IMG/VR virus record: IMGVR_UViG_3300032116_000033 | Location: 1-64,000 of that record | DNA: 64,000 bases | Strand: one strand, 5' to 3' | From: a virus | In this document: positions 48,630 through 56,401 of the stretch, piece by piece | How the letters are laid out: each line of letters begins with the position of its first letter | Numbering within the stretch: position 1 is the first letter of the stretch | Made by a program: the position numbers and the translations under genes | The notes under the pieces: generated by a model | The model's database searches: none | Told to the model about the DNA's origin: nothing | The model's input: the letters and a program-made list of their open reading frames with translations, nothing else

Positions 48630-49517
48630 GTGGCCACAAAATTTGATGCAGTTGCTGGATCCCAGCTACGAGATACACAAGGCGAGATCCTTGATGTTGG
48701 AGGCGCTGATATTTCAGAACTTGAAGCTGGTCGTGGCATAATAAATGATAACCATTCTAATAAGTTACCTGATGTAATCGGTCGTATTACTGGTGTAAAG
48801 AAGATCTTTGGTTTAGAAGACTGCGATACCGATCGTCACAGATACTACTGGAACAAGATAAAGGCACCGTATATCTACACAGAAGGTCTACTCTTCGACG
48901 ACGAAGACCATCGCTCTGCCAAAGCCGCTGCCGCTATAATCAAGCACCAGTTCAGAACTGATTCTCCGCTTAAGATGAAATGCTCGGTCGAAGGCGGCAT
49001 CGTCGAACGCGGCAAGAAGGACGAACGTATACTGGCCAGGACAAAGATCAGGGGGCTAGCGCTTACGTTTACGCCGGCAAACAACGCCACCCTAGTCGAA
49101 GGCCTAGACCTCGCTAAGTCTGCCCCAACGCTCGACGAGATCGACCTGATCAAATCCTACGCGCCGTATGCTACAGTCAACGTCCCGGCCCTTATCGACC
49201 TTTCCCAGAGGTCCTCGATCGCCAAGATCCGCGGCAACATCGAGAAGATCCACGACATAGTTGATGGCTTAAAAAAAAACAGTAGATTAGATAAAGCCCT
49301 AACCGCTGGTTACGGCGGAGCAGGATCGCCCACCAGCCTCACCGGGGGCGGAGTGTTTCAGACCGAGAGCGTAGAAGGATCAAGGACTTTCAAGTATATC
49401 GACTGCCCGGCTTGCGGAAAAGAGCAGCCGTACATGAAATACCAAGTGAAATGCCGATCCTGCGGCAAGAGTCTGCCGTTCGACACATTGGCAAAGTTCT
49501 TTATATCGCACAAGTGA
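48630..49517 (+). CDS. Prohead protease with capsid-mimic segment and zinc ribbon (295 aa)
   Basis: GTG start. Residues 1-170 resemble HK97-type prohead proteases: IINDNHSNKLPDVIGRI with the His used in catalysis, and SPLKMKCSVEGGIVE with the likely Ser, plus RTKIRGLALTFTPAN. Residues ~220-252 (LDKALTAGYGGAGSP, TSLTGGGVFQTESVEGS) repeat the N-terminal segment of the major capsid protein. A CxxC-CxxC zinc ribbon (CPACGKEQ, CRSCGKSL) ends the protein. First ~180 nt are AT-rich, adjoining an HNH gene. Confidence 0.8.
   Translation: MATKFDAVAGSQLRDTQGEILDVGGADISELEAGRGIINDNHSNKLPDVIGRITGVKKIFGLEDCDTDRHRYYWNKIKAPYIYTEGLLFDDEDHRSAKAAAAIIKHQFRTDSPLKMKCSVEGGIVERGKKDERILARTKIRGLALTFTPANNATLVEGLDLAKSAPTLDEIDLIKSYAPYATVNVPALIDLSQRSSIAKIRGNIEKIHDIVDGLKKNSRLDKALTAGYGGAGSPTSLTGGGVFQTESVEGSRTFKYIDCPACGKEQPYMKYQVKCRSCGKSLPFDTLAKFFISHK
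49274..49280 (+). other. Slippery A_AAA_AAC heptamer in protease gene
   Basis: Nine A residues (49271-49279) then C form an in-frame A-AAA-AAC heptamer. A -1 slip would read CAG TAG and end the protein just before the capsid-mimic and zinc ribbon. A stem with GCTGGT (49305-49310)/ACCAGC (49332-49337), with GGCG/CGCC inside, lies 24 nt downstream, further than usual. Candidate for a truncated protease isoform. Confidence 0.35.
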
Positions 49518-49524
49518 TCATAGC

Positions 49525-50169
49525 ATGAAGACGTGCAGTAAGTGTAAAGAGTCTAAGAGTTTAGATAGTTTTGCAGGAGACAACAAAAGATCCGACGGAA
49601 AGCGCCCTTCCTGCAAGCAGTGCAATAGGGCTTTCTATAAGCAAAACTACAGCAAGGGCGACATACCGACGCCGATGACCGAAGAAGAGAAGCGCAAGAT
49701 AAGATCAGACTACTACAAAGACAACAAAGATATGCTGCTGGCCAAACATGCCAAGTGGAGATCAGAGAACAAAGATACAATAAAAGGGCTGAATCGCGCC
49801 TGGTACGAGAAGAACGGCAAGCAGTACTATAAAGACCGCTATGAAAATGATCTAAACTTCAGGATGTTGAAGGTGATAAGGTCTCGCTTAAACTCCGCGA
49901 TAAAAAACTGCGCCAAGACCGGATCGGCGGTGTCCTCGCTTGGCTGCTCGATAGAGGAGCTCAAGTCGCACCTGGCCGAGATGTTCCAGCCTGGTATGTC
50001 GTGGGACAACTGGGGCAAAGGCGATGGAAAATGGAACATAGACCACATCATTCCATTGAGCTCGTTCGACCTGTCGAATCCTGACGAATTCAACAAAGCC
50101 TGCAATTATAAAAACTTACAACCGCTGTGGGAGTTTGACAATCTTTCCAAGAAAGACAGACTAATTTAA
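49525..50169 (+). CDS. HNH homing endonuclease (214 aa)
   Basis: N-terminal zinc motif CSKCKESKSLDSF ... CKQC, a lysine-rich middle, and HNH core FQPGMSWDNWGKGDGKWNIDHIIPLSSFDLSNP then YKNLQPLW. Belongs to the same subfamily as 9168 and 61947. The codon use resembles the phage's own more than those two do, so it may be an older insertion. It separates the protease from the head genes. Confidence 0.9.
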   Translation: MKTCSKCKESKSLDSFAGDNKRSDGKRPSCKQCNRAFYKQNYSKGDIPTPMTEEEKRKIRSDYYKDNKDMLLAKHAKWRSENKDTIKGLNRAWYEKNGKQYYKDRYENDLNFRMLKVIRSRLNSAIKNCAKTGSAVSSLGCSIEELKSHLAEMFQPGMSWDNWGKGDGKWNIDHIIPLSSFDLSNPDEFNKACNYKNLQPLWEFDNLSKKDRLI

Positions 50170-50193
50170 AATAAAGCATACTACTAGCGATAG

Positions 50194-50235
50194 TATAATC
50201 TTGAGGTTATAGGTTTGCTGCTTAACTACAGCAGC
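50194..50235 (+). promoter_or_regulatory. -10-like GTATAAT and leader hairpin before capsid genes
   Basis: TATAAT at 50194-50199 (AGTATAATC). A 6-bp hairpin GCTGCT (50217-50222)/AGCAGC (50230-50235) with a 7-nt loop lies in the leader. AAAGGAG precedes the gene at 50288. The hairpin may stabilise the highly expressed capsid mRNA. Confidence 0.5.
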
Positions 50236-50287
50236 GTGATATAGTAAATTACGAATGTTTAAATGCATTCACTTAAAGGAGTGAAAA

Positions 50288-50671
50288 ATGAGCAATCCAG
50301 TTCAAGTACTCGACAAAATTAAGAGAAACCTCGACGCAGTAGGCGTTGCGGCTACTCGAAATGCTACCTCAGTTACAGCAGCTGGTTTGACCATCAGCTA
50401 CACAGACGCGTCGATCCAGTCCCCGATGGGCGGCATCAACGACACAACATCTCCTTTCCTAGGTATCGGCATCGGCAACCCAGGGACGATCAAGATCAAA
50501 GGTGCAGCCGGCGAAAACAGCATCGCAGCCATCTTTGTGAACGCCTCAGACCTTGCAGTACTCGCTTGCTGCACCCGCTTCACTAACGACGTAGTCCTCG
50601 AAGCCGGTGACACGACGACCGAACTCGCTCGTCTTGCTGGTCACCCAGATATGAAGATGATGGGCCAATAA
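50288..50671 (+). CDS. Head structural protein, decoration-like (127 aa)
   Basis: Starts after AAAGGAGTGAAAA. Small, Gly/Ala/Thr-rich and beta-predicted (TSVTAAGLTISYTDASI, KIKGAAGENSIAAIF, DVVLEAGDTTTELARLAG). It comes first in the capsid transcription unit, before scaffold and capsid, where decoration or minor head proteins often stand. Not matched to a named family. Confidence 0.6.
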   Translation: MSNPVQVLDKIKRNLDAVGVAATRNATSVTAAGLTISYTDASIQSPMGGINDTTSPFLGIGIGNPGTIKIKGAAGENSIAAIFVNASDLAVLACCTRFTNDVVLEAGDTTTELARLAGHPDMKMMGQ

Positions 50672-50691
50672 GGTTAAAGAGGAACAAACCG

Positions 50692-51390
50692 ATGGAAAAC
50701 AATCTCGCTAAAAGTCTCACCGATCTGATCGACGAGACGCTGGCTGAGATCGAGGCCCTTAAGAAGAGCGATCGCTTCGCAGCAGAAGAGATCGAGATGG
50801 GCCACGACGCAGACGGCGACATGCGCACTGAAGAAGTTGCAGCAAAAGCAGAAGACGAAGACGAAAAAGAAGAAGAGCACGAAGACGAAGAAGAGCACGA
50901 AGACGAAGCCAAGAAAGCTGAAAAAGCTTATTCTAAAGCAGAAGAAGAGTGCGAAAAAGCCGAGCACGCTTACAAAGAAGCTATGAAGAAGCGCGAGATG
51001 TGCAAGGCTGAGTGCGACAAATACATGGGCAAGAAAGAAGACAAGGACGACAAGGACGACAAAGAAGACAAGAAAGAAGACAAGGACGAGCTTTCCAAGT
51101 CGATCGACGCCAAGATCGCTCCTATCCAAAGTCAGATCTCTGAGCTTCTTAGCGCGGTAAAGCAGCTGGCGGAAGCGCCTGTTCCTGCTCGCGGCGCAAC
51201 CTACAAGCACGTTCAAGCCTTGGCTAAAGGTGCAGTAGAAGAAGAGCCGCTCAACAAGGCCCAGGTCCTGAACGAACTGATCACACTCAAGAAATCTGGA
51301 AAAGAAGTTTCTATCGAGGACGTCCTGAAGGCTGAGATCGGCGGAGCCGGCGAGCTTCAAGACATCGCTAACAAGTACGGCATCAAGTAA
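50692..51390 (+). CDS. Scaffolding-like protein, highly acidic (232 aa)
   Basis: A central ~70-residue region is almost all Glu/Asp/Lys (KEEEHEDEEEHEDEAKKAEK) with predicted coiled coil; the C-terminal ~100 residues contain DELSKSIDAKIAPIQSQISEL and LKAEIGGAGELQDIANKYG. The composition and place just before the major capsid gene fit a scaffolding or prohead core protein degraded by the protease. A short KAxxGGAG echo of the capsid/protease motif occurs near its C-end. Confidence 0.7.
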   Translation: MENNLAKSLTDLIDETLAEIEALKKSDRFAAEEIEMGHDADGDMRTEEVAAKAEDEDEKEEEHEDEEEHEDEAKKAEKAYSKAEEECEKAEHAYKEAMKKREMCKAECDKYMGKKEDKDDKDDKEDKKEDKDELSKSIDAKIAPIQSQISELLSAVKQLAEAPVPARGATYKHVQALAKGAVEEEPLNKAQVLNELITLKKSGKEVSIEDVLKAEIGGAGELQDIANKYGIK

Positions 51391-51408
51391 CTAAGGGAGA
51401 TATGAGAG

Positions 51409-52863
51409 ATGTATCAAGACGCAATGAATCAGATTATGCAAGGCTTGGAGCAGGGTCTCGTCTCCCAGGCTGAGATCGAGAACCTCAACAAGGCCCTCAG
51501 CGCTGGCTACGGCTACGCTGGTCGTCCGACCGACCTCACCTACGGTGGCGTTATCCAAACTGAATCGCTGGAATCTACTCTCAAAGTAGTGACCTTCGAC
51601 ATGAAGAACCTGAAGCTGTGGCCTGCCCTCAGCATCGACAAAGCCTACAACCTGTTCGAGCAGTACAACCGCTTGGTAGGCTACGGCTCCGACGCTTCTC
51701 CGTACATCGGCGAAGGCGGCAGCGGACAAGAAGAAGATTCAACATACGTACGCGACGGCCAACGGATCGCTTTCTTCAGCAAGCGTCGTAAGGTCTCGCA
51801 CCAGATGACACTCGTTCGCACCTCCGTAGGCGACGTAGTTGCTCAGCAGGCAAAAGAAGGAACGATGGACCTTCTGAAGAACGTCGAGCGCGAACTCTAC
51901 TGGGGCCACGCACACTTCACCGACGCCAACGGCGACCAGACCGGTGCAACCGCCGATCTTCCAGTAAACAGCATCGCGATGTCCGGCCTTCTCCAGCAGA
52001 TCCTGAAAGGTGACCGCGACAGCCAGTTCATCTCTAAAGACTTTGAAGGCTGGGGCGCTGAGTCGACCTCGATCGTCAAAGACCTCGCCGGCGCAAGCTT
52101 CGCGCAGGACGACGTAGAAGACCTCGCAGTAAAAGCACTCGAGAACTTCGGTGCACCGACCCAGTTCCACGCCGAGCCGCTCGCGATCTCGACCTTCGTA
52201 CGCCAGTTCTATCCTCAGTTCCGTAGCGAGCCAGGTCTCTCCGGTCAGACCGTAGGTTACGACGTTTCTAAGGTTACGACCACGGCGGGCGCGATCGACC
52301 TCAAGCCGAACCTCTTCCTCCGTCCTCGTCAGCAGGTTCGCTCGAGCGCAGTAAACGCAAGCGCACCAAGCATCGCAGGCCTCAGCATCGCTGGTACTGC
52401 TGCTGGTTCAGGATCTGATCTCGCCGCTGGTGCTTACAGCTACGCGTTGACCTTGGTTAACGACTTCGGTGAGTCTGCTCCAGTGTTGACTGCATCGGCT
52501 GTCAGCCCAACGGCTGGCCAACGCGTGACCATCGCCATCACCGGCTCGGTTCCGTCTACCGCCAAGTACTACAAGCTGTACCGCTCGGCTAACGGCGCCG
52601 CTGCTAGCACGGCTCAGTTCATCGGTAACTACCGCGTAGGCATCTCGGCTATCGTTGATGCTGGTCGTAAGCGTCCAGGCCTCGGCGAAGCATTCTTGCT
52701 GGATCTCGGCGCTGAGTCGATGAAGTTTAAGCAACTTGCCCCATTGGCTAAGATGAACCTAGCGGTAGTCACTACTGCTTTGGAATTCTTGCTCTTGATG
52801 TACGGAGCGCTTTTCGTGTATGCTCCTCGCTTCCAAGGCGTCATGAGAAACGTTGGCAAATAA
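51409..52863 (+). CDS. Major capsid protein with inserted Ig-like domain (484 aa)
   Basis: HK97-type features: an N-terminal ~28-residue helix before the segment LNKALSAGYGYAGRPTDLT, then ESLESTLKVVTFDMKNLKLWP, YNRLVGYGSD, and ERELYWGHAHF. Residues ~315-410 form an Ig/Fn3-like insertion (GAYSYALTLVNDFGESAP, AKYYKLYRSANG) before the conserved C-terminal part ending FQGVMRNVGK. The Ig domain is probably exposed on the capsid. The strong terminator after it fits very high expression. Confidence 0.9.
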   Translation: MYQDAMNQIMQGLEQGLVSQAEIENLNKALSAGYGYAGRPTDLTYGGVIQTESLESTLKVVTFDMKNLKLWPALSIDKAYNLFEQYNRLVGYGSDASPYIGEGGSGQEEDSTYVRDGQRIAFFSKRRKVSHQMTLVRTSVGDVVAQQAKEGTMDLLKNVERELYWGHAHFTDANGDQTGATADLPVNSIAMSGLLQQILKGDRDSQFISKDFEGWGAESTSIVKDLAGASFAQDDVEDLAVKALENFGAPTQFHAEPLAISTFVRQFYPQFRSEPGLSGQTVGYDVSKVTTTAGAIDLKPNLFLRPRQQVRSSAVNASAPSIAGLSIAGTAAGSGSDLAAGAYSYALTLVNDFGESAPVLTASAVSPTAGQRVTIAITGSVPSTAKYYKLYRSANGAAASTAQFIGNYRVGISAIVDAGRKRPGLGEAFLLDLGAESMKFKQLAPLAKMNLAVVTTALEFLLLMYGALFVYAPRFQGVMRNVGK

Positions 52864-52893
52864 GTTCTTAAGATTGTTGACTAAATGATCTTT

Positions 52894-52923
52894 AGGGTAC
52901 CGTTTATACGGTACCCTTTTTCT
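52894..52923 (+). terminator. Strong intrinsic terminator after the capsid gene
   Basis: Perfect 10-bp stem AGGGTACCGT (52894-52903), loop TTAT, ACGGTACCCT (52908-52917), followed by TTTTTC. Isolates the capsid operon from the nuclease gene behind it. Confidence 0.92.
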
Positions 52924-52991
52924 TTATCAGTATACGAACAGCGTGCCATATAAGATCTCCATTTCTCCCACTGCTTAATTCATCTTCTGTG

Positions 52992-52997
52992 TATAAT
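52992..52997 (+). promoter_or_regulatory. -10-like GTATAAT before the EDxHD-like nuclease at 53015
   Basis: GTGTATAATAATACC, 18 nt before the start; the nuclease would then be transcribed independently, downstream of the capsid terminator. Confidence 0.5.
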
Positions 52998-53014
52998 AAT
53001 ACCAGAGGTGAGAT

Positions 53015-54556
53015 ATGTCTAGACTTACAGCAAAAGCAAACGATAAATACAATAGATGGACTTTCGTAGAAAAGAAACTTGGAGACGACGGTCGCCAGGT
53101 TGGATGGATCTGTAGGTGTGACTGTGGAACAGAGCGATTGATAAAGACGCCCAACACTATTCTTCACGGTAAGTCTCAGTCTTGTGGCTGCTACAAATCA
53201 GAGTTCTTTTCTGAAAACAATCCAATGTACAGAGAAGATATTGTTGAAAAAGTAAGACAATCTATGAAGTCTGATCCTAACAGACCAGAGATCTTAAAAA
53301 GGGCAGTCGAAGCCTCCAAGTCTCAACAGACCAAAAACAAAAGAAAGTCCACTAATCAGCTCAAATACGGCGGAGCAGCTCCTGCATGCAGCCCTGATAT
53401 CAAGGATAAGATCAAGTCTACCAATATTGACCGCTACGGAACTTCTGCTCCAAGTCAAAATAAAGAAGTGTTCGCAAAGATGTCTATGACAAACTTAGAA
53501 CGCTACGGTGTAGAAAATGCTATGCTCAACAAAGACGTAGCAATGAAGGTTGCAAGTTCTATATCTCAAACTCTAAGAGAAAAGGGAATTCAATCTTTTC
53601 CAGATGGCAGGATAGTCGTCGATTCCTGTAAAGAAAAAGGAGTAAGGCCTACTTCGCTTCGCAATGTCGCTAGAGAGCTTGGATGGGACGCTGCGCAAGA
53701 CTGGTTGGATAATTATCATAAACATCGTTCTTCTTTGGAGCTTCTGTCAATAAACATGTTTAAGAACAGCGGGTTAGATGCAGAGGCTTACAATCTTGGC
53801 GTCCCAGAGATGCTGGAAAAAGGTATTAGATATAGGCCAGATATCATATTGAAGCACGACAATAAAACTATATATGTAGATGTAGACGGACTATATTCAC
53901 ACTCGATGCGCGACAAACAATACCACATTAAAAAGGCATATACATATAAAGAAAACAACGTGCGTCTACTTCAGTTTCGCCAGGACGAAATAAAGAATAC
54001 TCCTGACATAGTCTGTTCTATGGTCGCCAATGTATTGGGTTTAAGCAAAAAGATAGGAGCTAGAAAACTTGAAGTTAAAAGCATCTCGGTCGACGATGCC
54101 GCTGCCTTTATGCAAAGCAACCATCTTATGGGCTCAGCAAGATGCTCGACTGCTATTGCTTTGGTCCTTAACTCAGAACCAATGATGGTTATAACGTATC
54201 GTCGTCACAAGGATGGCATAGACTTGGTCAGAGTCGCAACAAAGATTGGTTTTCAGATTCAGGGCGGATTGTCTCGTCTTCTGAAGCGTATAGAAACGTT
54301 ATCTAAACCACGATTCATTCAGTCGTTTGTAGATCTGCGCTACGCTGACGGTTCCAGCTTAAAGGCTGTAGGTTTTAATTTGATGTCTGTGACCTTAGGA
54401 TGGCAGTGGACAGACAATCATAATACGTTTAATAGACTGCGTTGTCGCGCAAATATGGACGACAGGCTGCTGTCAGAGAAACAACACGCAGAAGAACTTG
54501 GATGGACAAGGCTATATGACGCAGGTCAGGCAAAGTATGTTATGTATTGTGTTTAA
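53015..54556 (+). CDS. Vsr/EDxHD-like homing endonuclease with CxCDCG zinc module (513 aa)
   Basis: The N-terminus (GWICRCDCGTERLI ... GKSQSCGC) matches the zinc module of the HNH enzyme at 47828. It is followed by repeated NxxRYGxxxPxxNxxV-type segments (IDRYGTSAPSQN, LERYGVENAMLN), then a Vsr-like core IYVDVDGLYSHS, KQYHIKKAYTY, RLLQFRQDE, and a C-domain paralogous to that at 38512 (QSNHLMGSA, FVDLRYADGSSL, GWQWTDNHNTFNRL). Free-standing behind the capsid gene. Differs from its paralogue in the N-terminal modules. Confidence 0.85.
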   Translation: MSRLTAKANDKYNRWTFVEKKLGDDGRQVGWICRCDCGTERLIKTPNTILHGKSQSCGCYKSEFFSENNPMYREDIVEKVRQSMKSDPNRPEILKRAVEASKSQQTKNKRKSTNQLKYGGAAPACSPDIKDKIKSTNIDRYGTSAPSQNKEVFAKMSMTNLERYGVENAMLNKDVAMKVASSISQTLREKGIQSFPDGRIVVDSCKEKGVRPTSLRNVARELGWDAAQDWLDNYHKHRSSLELLSINMFKNSGLDAEAYNLGVPEMLEKGIRYRPDIILKHDNKTIYVDVDGLYSHSMRDKQYHIKKAYTYKENNVRLLQFRQDEIKNTPDIVCSMVANVLGLSKKIGARKLEVKSISVDDAAAFMQSNHLMGSARCSTAIALVLNSEPMMVITYRRHKDGIDLVRVATKIGFQIQGGLSRLLKRIETLSKPRFIQSFVDLRYADGSSLKAVGFNLMSVTLGWQWTDNHNTFNRLRCRANMDDRLLSEKQHAEELGWTRLYDAGQAKYVMYCV

Positions 54557-54596
54557 TTTAAAAAGCACCTCCGACGAAGTACTCGCATACCTTCGC

Positions 54597-55517
54597 TCAG
54601 TATATCCCAAGCGAGTCTAGTCCGTCTATGAACCTCGCAGCGGTCATCTTGGTCACACACTCCGCAAGATCCATCTTCCTCGGGCAGTTGTTGAAGTTCC
54701 AGAAGTTAAGGTTCCAGTCTGACTCGCAGAAGTTACAGTGAATGTTCGGCACCACCGCTATTGTCTTTGCGTTGCCCCTGAACGGTACGCGATACTCAGG
54801 CCGAACCGTCGTAAATCCGCACACCACCGGGGTCTGGGTCGTGAAGGCGATGTGTATGGGCCCGCTGTCCATGCCGACGACGGCTTTCGACCTTGCCATC
54901 ACCGAGGCCAGCTCGCGGAACGTGGTCTGATTCCGTAGGTCAACGCCGAATCCTGGATACTCGAAGTCCGATATGGCCAGGTTCTTCTTCCATATGCTTA
55001 TCGCACCGGTTTTTCCGACGTACACCGGCGTCAGTCCCTTCGAGGCGACGTACTGCGAGATCTTGAGGATCTCGTCCGGCAAGATGCTCCGCTGTCTGTC
55101 GCGGTAAGTCGTTATTATGACTACTGCTTTATCGAAGTCTACGCCGTAGCGCGAGACGTCCACCGGCTCCAGCGGCACGTACTGCAGCTCGACGTCGTTC
55201 AGGACCTTGGCCATTAAGTTTATCGACCCGTAGTGCGCGAGCTTCATCCTGGACGGCGTAATCTTGCAGACGTTGCTTTTGTCTCTGGGCGGGTTCAGGA
55301 AGCGGACCGAGTAATCGCTGGGATAGTCTGGCGTTATGGCCACGAACCTGTCCGCCGGCACGAACGGAAACAGGTCCTTGAAGTCGTCGTATATCCCCAC
55401 CAGGTACGGTGTCTTGGCGTGGTAGTTGTCTATGGTGTACTTCAGCGTCGGTGCGGCCGCCACGAGATCGCCCACCGCGGCGCTGTTTAGTGCGTATACG
55501 GTCTTGTTGGCGAACAT
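54597..55517 (-). CDS. Glycosyltransferase family 9-like protein (306 aa)
   Basis: Resembles the GT9/heptosyltransferase family: an N-terminal Rossmann start (VYALNSAAVGDLVAAAPTLKY) and the C-terminal nucleotide-sugar site SKAVVGMDSGPIHIAFTTQTPVV, with FGFTTVRPEYRVPF-type loop after. Acts on sugar nucleotides; possible targets are the host LPS, which would block superinfection, or phage DNA. It alone runs leftward in a long rightward structural block, convergent with the nuclease gene, so it is a moron-like cargo gene. Confidence 0.75.
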   Translation of the reverse strand: MFANKTVYALNSAAVGDLVAAAPTLKYTIDNYHAKTPYLVGIYDDFKDLFPFVPADRFVAITPDYPSDYSVRFLNPPRDKSNVCKITPSRMKLAHYGSINLMAKVLNDVELQYVPLEPVDVSRYGVDFDKAVVIITTYRDRQRSILPDEILKISQYVASKGLTPVYVGKTGAISIWKKNLAISDFEYPGFGVDLRNQTTFRELASVMARSKAVVGMDSGPIHIAFTTQTPVVCGFTTVRPEYRVPFRGNAKTIAVVPNIHCNFCESDWNLNFWNFNNCPRKMDLAECVTKMTAARFIDGLDSLGIY

Positions 55518-55532
55518 TCATCGTCTCCTGGT

Positions 55533-55568
55533 GATGTGCGTCGTTTGTGCACATCGTGTTTGTACAAA
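55533..55568. promoter_or_regulatory. Divergent-promoter region with inverted repeats
   Basis: GATGTGC (55533-55539)/GCACATC (55549-55555) form a 7-bp inverted repeat and TTTGTACAAA (55559-55568) is a perfect palindrome; both stand between the leftward glycosyltransferase and the rightward gene at 55603. Suggests operator sites for a repressor controlling one or both genes. Confidence 0.4.
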
Positions 55569-55602
55569 GTATAAGATCGTAGTAACGCAACGTGAGGATC
55601 GT

Positions 55603-55971
55603 ATGGCGCTCGTTACCTTATCAGCATCGGCATCAAAAGGCGGTTCCGTGGTCGTGACCCTGGACAAGACTACACTTTTTGGACTATCGCCCGTTTCCGG
55701 CGACCCGTACTGGTCGGACGACTTCAACGTCGACCGCGTGCTCGTCCACTACGCGTCTGCTGCAAACAAGCAGCGCAAGATCTTGACTTTTCACGTAGAA
55801 GACGCCCAGCCAGAGGCCGATGTATTCTTCTCGCTGTCGGCGGACGACGAGTTTCAGCTGGACCTGATAACCCTTATCGACTACGACGGCGCGACCTTCA
55901 CCTTAGGCAGACCCGCGCTCGCCACCGCCATACCTACCATCTCATCGCTGGACATAAGCGTAGGCGAGTGA
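55603..55971 (+). CDS. Beta-rich virion-like protein (122 aa)
   Basis: Start ATG 55603 is set by GAGGATC upstream; longer frames lie over the divergent region. Beta-rich chain (ALVTLSASASKGGSVVVTLD, RKILTFHVEDAQPE, DLITLIDYDGATFTL) of unknown fold. Followed by a terminator, so transcribed alone or as first gene. Virion accessory likely by position. Confidence 0.6.
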   Translation: MALVTLSASASKGGSVVVTLDKTTLFGLSPVSGDPYWSDDFNVDRVLVHYASAANKQRKILTFHVEDAQPEADVFFSLSADDEFQLDLITLIDYDGATFTLGRPALATAIPTISSLDISVGE

Positions 55972-55993
55972 ACGCAGTGAGATCCTCCTTTTG

Positions 55994-56020
55994 GGTTCGG
56001 CCTTTAGGTCGGACCTTTTT
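55994..56020 (+). terminator. Intrinsic terminator before virion gene cluster
   Basis: Stem GGTTCGGCC (55994-56002), loop TTTA, GGTCGGACC (56007-56015) with two G-U pairs, then TTTTT. Precedes a new -10-like site at 56055. Confidence 0.85.
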
Positions 56021-56054
56021 GCTTTTTACCGATGTCATTAACTTCGGTTGATAG

Positions 56055-56060
56055 TATAAT
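56055..56060 (+). promoter_or_regulatory. -10-like GTATAAT before virion gene cluster
   Basis: ATAGTATAATTGA, 29 nt before the next start, behind a terminator, so initiation here is needed to express the cluster to 63.8 kb and beyond. Confidence 0.55.
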
Positions 56061-56088
56061 TGATATAGCTTTGATAAGGAGAGCCTAG

Positions 56089-56400
56089 ATGGCACGCGCT
56101 ATAAATTTACCAACCGGAGCGAGCAGGATCGCAGACGTTGGGCTGGTTTGGCAAGAGATCAAGTCCGGCGGTGGATCGACCACCTTCGAGGTTCCAAAGT
56201 ACTGCGCCGTTCGCGTGCGGTCTGCCATCGCGAGCCTTACGGTCTCGTTCGACTCTGTTCTTTCGGCGACGATGGCGGACACAGAGGTCCTGATCTTCAA
56301 CAGCGGTCGCGGATTGAACTCCGACACGAAAGACACCGTCACCCTTACGGTCAGCGGCAACTGCTTTATCCAACTAGGCATAGAAGTAGACAGGGCATAA
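56089..56400 (+). CDS. Small beta-rich protein (103 aa)
   Basis: ATG with AAGGAGAG. Beta-predicted (STTFEVPKYCAVRVRS, IASLTVSFDSVLSATMADTEVL, DTVTLTVSGNCFIQLG), about the size of small virion or neck proteins. Not recognised. First gene of a coupled series. Confidence 0.6.
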   Translation: MARAINLPTGASRIADVGLVWQEIKSGGGSTTFEVPKYCAVRVRSAIASLTVSFDSVLSATMADTEVLIFNSGRGLNSDTKDTVTLTVSGNCFIQLGIEVDRA

Positions 56401-56401
56401 C

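Noticed and set aside
50850-50930. Repeat array in the scaffold-like gene (GAAGA/GACGA runs)
   Set aside because: Simple consequence of poly-Glu/Asp/Lys coding; not a CRISPR or regulated repeat.
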